Assembly (NCBI GenBank): GCA_036571765.1
Contig: BROE01000028.1
Span: 6,978,780 to 7,042,779 of the forward strand
DNA from: Plecoglossus altivelis
Lineage: Eukaryota; Chordata; Actinopteri; Osmeriformes; Plecoglossidae
Direction: 5' to 3'
Length of the DNA stretch: 64,000 nucleotides
The position numbers were made by a program, and so were the translations under genes. The notes under the pieces are model-generated. The model saw nothing but the letters and a program-made list of their open reading frames with translations. It was not told where the DNA came from and searched no databases. Position 1 is the stretch's first letter, and each line of letters starts with the position of its first letter. Below, piece by piece: positions 59,881-64,000 of this stretch.

Positions 59881-62800
59881 GAGGCTGGGTGTAACTAGAC
59901 CTGCCAAGGAGAGAAGGGGGAAGGAGGGAGGGAGGGAAGGGGAGGGAGAAAGAGGACTTTGTCCCAGTCCCAGTGCCGGGCGGGTGGTGGTTGGCTCCTG
60001 TGTGACTGGCAGGTGTGCTGGTGCTGCAGATAGGTTCTGGGAGCAGCTTGACCTGGAGACCCAGGAAGCAGGTCCAGGTAACCAGGAAACTGGAGGGAGG
60101 TTTCAGGAAGTGACAGTGGGAAGGGCTGACTTCCAGGGCGACCTTTAATAGAGACAGACTCAAAACAGAACAGGTCTGACGAGCTTTGAGGGAGGAGGGA
60201 AGGGGGGAGACGCCACACAAACAAAGAAAGGGGTTACGCGATTGGGAGGGGTGGGAACAGAGGCATAAGAGAGTAAGAAAGAAAGGAGAGAGAAAGAGCA
60301 TAGCTGTGGTAAGCCTTCTGGGATGTGTGACTTGTGCCAGCATGCTTTTCCATACCACTAACCCAGTCAAGAAGTCACTGGCTCTTACATAGGGGCTGTG
60401 ATGCCACTTGCTCCATTATGTCAGAGAGAGAAAGTGGGGGCGGTGGAGGAGAGATTAGAGAGGGAAAAGAGAGGGGATCAAGAGAAAAAGGAGGAGAGAA
60501 ACAGAGAGAGGTGAGAGAAAAGAGAGAGGGAGAGACAAAGGGAGTGAGCAGGAGAGAGACCCGAGAGGGAGACCCAAGAAGGAAAGGGATGGGAGAGATA
60601 GATGAAAGGGAGATCGTATAGCTCACCAAAGCACTTAGTGAAAAGACAGTGAGCCAGGGAAGTAGCGGACAGGGTATGAGCCCTACAAGCAAGGAAAGGG
60701 ACGCACGGACCCATGAGACAGGGTCAGAGAGACATGAGAGAGGGGCGAGACAGGGAAAGAGAGGAGAGAGAGACAAGGAAAGAACCAGAGGAGAGAGAAA
60801 GAGGGCGAGGAGGGTAAGAGGGGGAAAAAGTAGGGAAGACAGACGACGAAGCCCCAAAGAAGGAGACCCGAAGAGGAACCAGAGGAGTGGGAAGCCAGAG
60901 AACCGTAAGGATACGAGAGAGGGCGCGAGCGAAAAGAGAGCGTCGTTCGAGAGGTGAGAGAAAGAGGGATGCGACCATGAGATGCACAGAGACACACTAG
61001 AATGACCAGGGTAGAACACAGCATCATGGGGTTCGTGGACCCGAAGCAACGGACCACATGAGAGAGAGAGACAGAGGGGAAGATAGAGATGGAGACAGAG
61101 GAGAGAGCTAGAGAATAGAGAAGGATAGGAGGGGGGGGAGAAAGAGGAGATAGCAGAGATCAGAGGGATAGAAAGAGGGAGATAGAGAGGGACAGGGAGA
61201 GAAAGAGGGAGATAGAGAGACAGAGGGAGAGAAGAGGGATGATGGATAGATCAGAGAGAACGAGCGAGGGAGAGAAAGGGGAGGGTTAGAGAGACCAGAG
61301 GGAGAGAAAGAGGGAGAGATAGGGAGAGACGGAGAGAGGTAGACCAGAAAGATGGCAGGATTAGAGAGAAGAGGGAGAGAAAGAGGGCAGAATAGAGAGC
61401 GAGGGAGGAGTAGAACAAGATGGGATAGATACGAGAGGACAGAGAGGGACCACGCAGAACGAATAAGAGGGAGATAGAGAGACCAGAGGGAGAGAAAGAG
61501 ATGAAGGCCAGATAGAGAGACAGAGGGCAGAGAAAGAGGGGAGATAGAGAGACAGAGAGGTAGACAGAGAGAGGGCGAGAGAAAAGAGAGGGAGAGGGAG
61601 AGAAAGAGGGAGACAGAGATGGAGAGAAAGAGGGAGAGAGAGACCCAGAGAGAGAGAGAGACAGAGGGAGAGAAAGAGGGAGATAGAGAGACAGAGGGAG
61701 AGAAAGAGGGAGATAGAGAGACAGAGGGAGAGAAAGAGGGAGATAGAGAGAGAGAGCTAGAGCAGGAGCTCTAATAGCTTCCTTGTCCTCTCCTGGCTTC
61801 AATGACCAGTTTACTCTGTAAACAATCCAAGAGTGTGTGTGCGTGTTTGTGTTTTGAATGGGTGTGTATGTTTTCTATCTGTTTGTGTGTGTTTGTGGGG
61901 AATTTGTTTACATGTGTTTGAGCCTGTTTACGTGTGTGTGTTGAAGTAGCTACAATGCTGGATCAAGGGTCCTCTAGGTTCAGAGAGGTTTGAGTCAGAT
62001 GGAGGCTTCTTCTTAAAAGGTCTTGCGCGAGACAAGCTCTTGCAGGCAGCTGCACATTCAAGGCTGACAGGTTCAGAACTGCAAAGAACGAGCAGCTCCA
62101 GTCAGCTTTTATCATGAAACAACAACAGGGTGTGTGCCTCCCTCCCTCCCTAACTCCCTCCCTCCCTCACCTCCTCTCTGCGTCTGACCGTGGCTTTCTG
62201 CTAACTGCTGGGTCTGTCGTCTCCTCCTCCTCCTCCTCCTCCTCCTCCTCCTCCTCTCATGGTTCGCGTGCGTGCCTGTAACTTTGTTTCGGAGTGCTTC
62301 AGTAACTTTCCACACTTTCTCTGACTCATTGTCTACATCCTGAGTCTGTTGTCTCGGCTGCACACACCCGTTTGGTTAACAGATCACTTGTACACACGTC
62401 AGGATTTCTTTGATACTTGTAGCTATCAATTGAGTACAGCAAAGCATACGAATGTTTTTCAGGTACTGATGCACAGAGAGAGAGAGACACAGAGAGGGAG
62501 CGTAGAGAGAGAGGCAGAGAGCAACAGAGACGTGTGTTCCTGGTGCGTTGTGGGAGCAGCATCCTCTGCTATTACCGCTCCCTACTATCACTCTCATTGG
62601 CCACCCTCTGGGTAACTCATGTTCTGATTGGTCAAACCAGCTGTAGACAGTATCCGATTGGTCGGACATACATGCTTGCCTGCCTGTCCTGACAGTCTGT
62701 TGTCAGTCTGATATAAATATTTCCCAGTATCCCTATGTGGGTATGTATTTGGTACGATCCAAGGGCTGTATACACTATCACACCTCAACAAGCAAGCTAA

Positions 62801-64000
62801 ACGGTCTGTGTGTGTTTGTGGTGTGTTGTGTGACAAGCAGTCCATGGTGCAAGTGCTAGTGAAATCTGGTAGGAAGATGAAGGGCAGCAGGCGAGTCAAT
62901 AAACCAGAGCGTTGGGCAGAGTGGTCCAATCCTGAAGCCCATGACGCCCATGATCCCTAGAGGGAAGAAGCTTTAGCACATTTCTTCCTATTGGCAAACG
63001 ATGCAACATCACCACCAATTGACGGGGCCACGAGGGGGCTAGTTTTGTAAGCCGAGGTTTTATTTACATAATTTGTGAAAGGGCTGATCTAATTTAAGTC
63101 CATTTGAAGGATTGAGGAGCGTGAGAACCAGTGACAGAGCCCACATATTGAACATTTCTGGGTGGGTGTGGTGGCAAACATGCTTCGCCACACACCACTC
63201 CACACCGGATCACATCATCCCACTGACCCAACACCGAGAACGAAAACAACGGGAAGAGACGGACAAACTAAGCGTGACAACGGGCGGCGTTTGCTAAGCG
63301 TGTGAAAGAGTGTGTGAGGCTACAAAGAATGGTTAATGGGGGAGATACTGACAATGCACCGAAACATGTGGGCGGTGAGCACGGTATGGCGTTTTGGTGG
63401 AAGTAGAAGGGACGAAGAGAGGGGAGCGATGGCGGGTGGGAGGGCGGGTTGTATACCGCCTTTCGTAGACTGGCCTACGCTTCCGGAATCTGCCGGGGAA
63501 AGTGGGGGAACCTTTTGACGAAACGAAATGTGTGACAAGTATGGCAATCCATCCAGAGCGGTCGGTGGAGAAGAAAAAGCGTGCGGAAGGAGATGGCAAC
63601 CGAGGGGGGAATGGGTTGGGGAAGAAAGGCAGGGAAAAGAAAGAGAGAAGACAAGAAGGGACGAGCAGGAAAAAAACACCCGAAGAAGAAGAGAGAACCG
63701 GGGTCGCAGGTGGGAGAGGCGACACTACATGAGGGACAGAAACTCATCTCGATCCCAAAGAGGAACCATTCTTTTGTCGATTATCGCTTAGAAGAATTTC
63801 CCCCAAAACCTTGTCGAAAACCGAAAAAAAATCCATATCAAAAGATAAATCCGGGGATCGGCCGCTCAGGAGGGCCCACCGAAACAGGAACCAGAATATA
63901 CGGAAACCGGGCGGAAGCCTTGAAGAAGGGCGTCGATTAGTTCGATTTTACACACCCCCGCCCATTTTTGGAGCGGCTGCCTCCAAAACCCCTGCGCAGC
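59881..64000. other. LNX1 5' region with deteriorating sequence quality
   Basis: GA-rich low-complexity sequence with irregular indels at 60180-61760, ordinary sequence at 61800-62940 with (CTC)n at 62220-62256 and three CCAAT boxes at 62596-62661, then from about 63100 sequence unlike the rest: CpG-rich, no simple repeats, many purine runs. No coding exon recognised. Confidence 0.6.
62596..62661 (-). promoter_or_regulatory. Three evenly spaced CCAAT boxes
   Basis: ATTGG occurs at 62596-62600, 62627-62631 and 62657-62661, so CCAAT reads on the minus strand, the direction of LNX1, with 31- and 30-base spacing. The context (GATTGGTC twice) fits NF-Y sites. It could be a promoter for a 5' non-coding exon of LNX1. 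Confidence 0.45.

Noticed and set aside
60375..61802. Ser/Leu-rich frames on the minus strand of 180-220 codons
   Set aside because: They are low-complexity (GA)n sequence with irregular indels, open in several frames, with no splice signals or homology.
63333..63940. Several overlapping frames of 80-130 codons near the right end
   Set aside because: They overlap on both strands in a region of doubtful sequence quality and show no recognisable domain.

Overview
This is a piece of a vertebrate nuclear genome, almost certainly a ray-finned (teleost) fish. Three genes can be read with confidence by their protein similarity, and they sit in the same order and orientation as on human 4q12: SCFD2 (minus strand), FIP1L1 (plus strand, head to head with SCFD2) and LNX1 (minus strand, tail to tail with FIP1L1). 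The fish assignment rests on divergent but clearly orthologous exons, compact introns, tRNA-derived and V-SINE-like fragments, and an extreme density of (CA)n, (GA)n and minisatellite repeats. The species cannot be told from the sequence.

Layout: 1-10106 is intron or downstream sequence of SCFD2 with no recognisable exon and a 610-base N gap. 10107-26840 holds four SCFD2 coding exons; its second intron is dominated by three back-to-back minisatellites (about 4.8 kb). 26841-27658 is a compact bidirectional promoter. 27659-38548 is FIP1L1, with about 14 recognisable exons, including a 27-base microexon; the exons for the first half of the Fip1 motif are not visible and there are two probable single-base frame errors. 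38549-40618 is the convergent 3' region, carrying a tandem array of small hairpins. 40619-56288 is LNX1: four C-terminal PDZ-coding stretches (PDZ1 falls in a 500-base N gap), the NPXF/Y-motif exon, a RING exon and, at 50861-50952, an alternative first exon for a RING-less isoform that resembles the mammalian one. 56289-64000 is LNX1 intron or upstream sequence that becomes visibly garbled, with noisy tandem duplications, towards the right end.

The three genes do unrelated jobs: SCFD2 is a Sec1/Munc18-like protein, FIP1L1 is a subunit of the mRNA 3'-end processing complex, and LNX1 is an E3 ubiquitin ligase scaffold that binds Numb. What links them here is conserved synteny. I saw no new multi-gene system. 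The most unusual signals are in RNA processing: a 36-bp minisatellite of about 87 copies, each carrying the same 5' splice-site sequence as the real SCFD2 donor it abuts; (UG)n tracts in place of polypyrimidine tracts at five splice acceptors; and an array of about 16 hairpins between the converging 3' ends.
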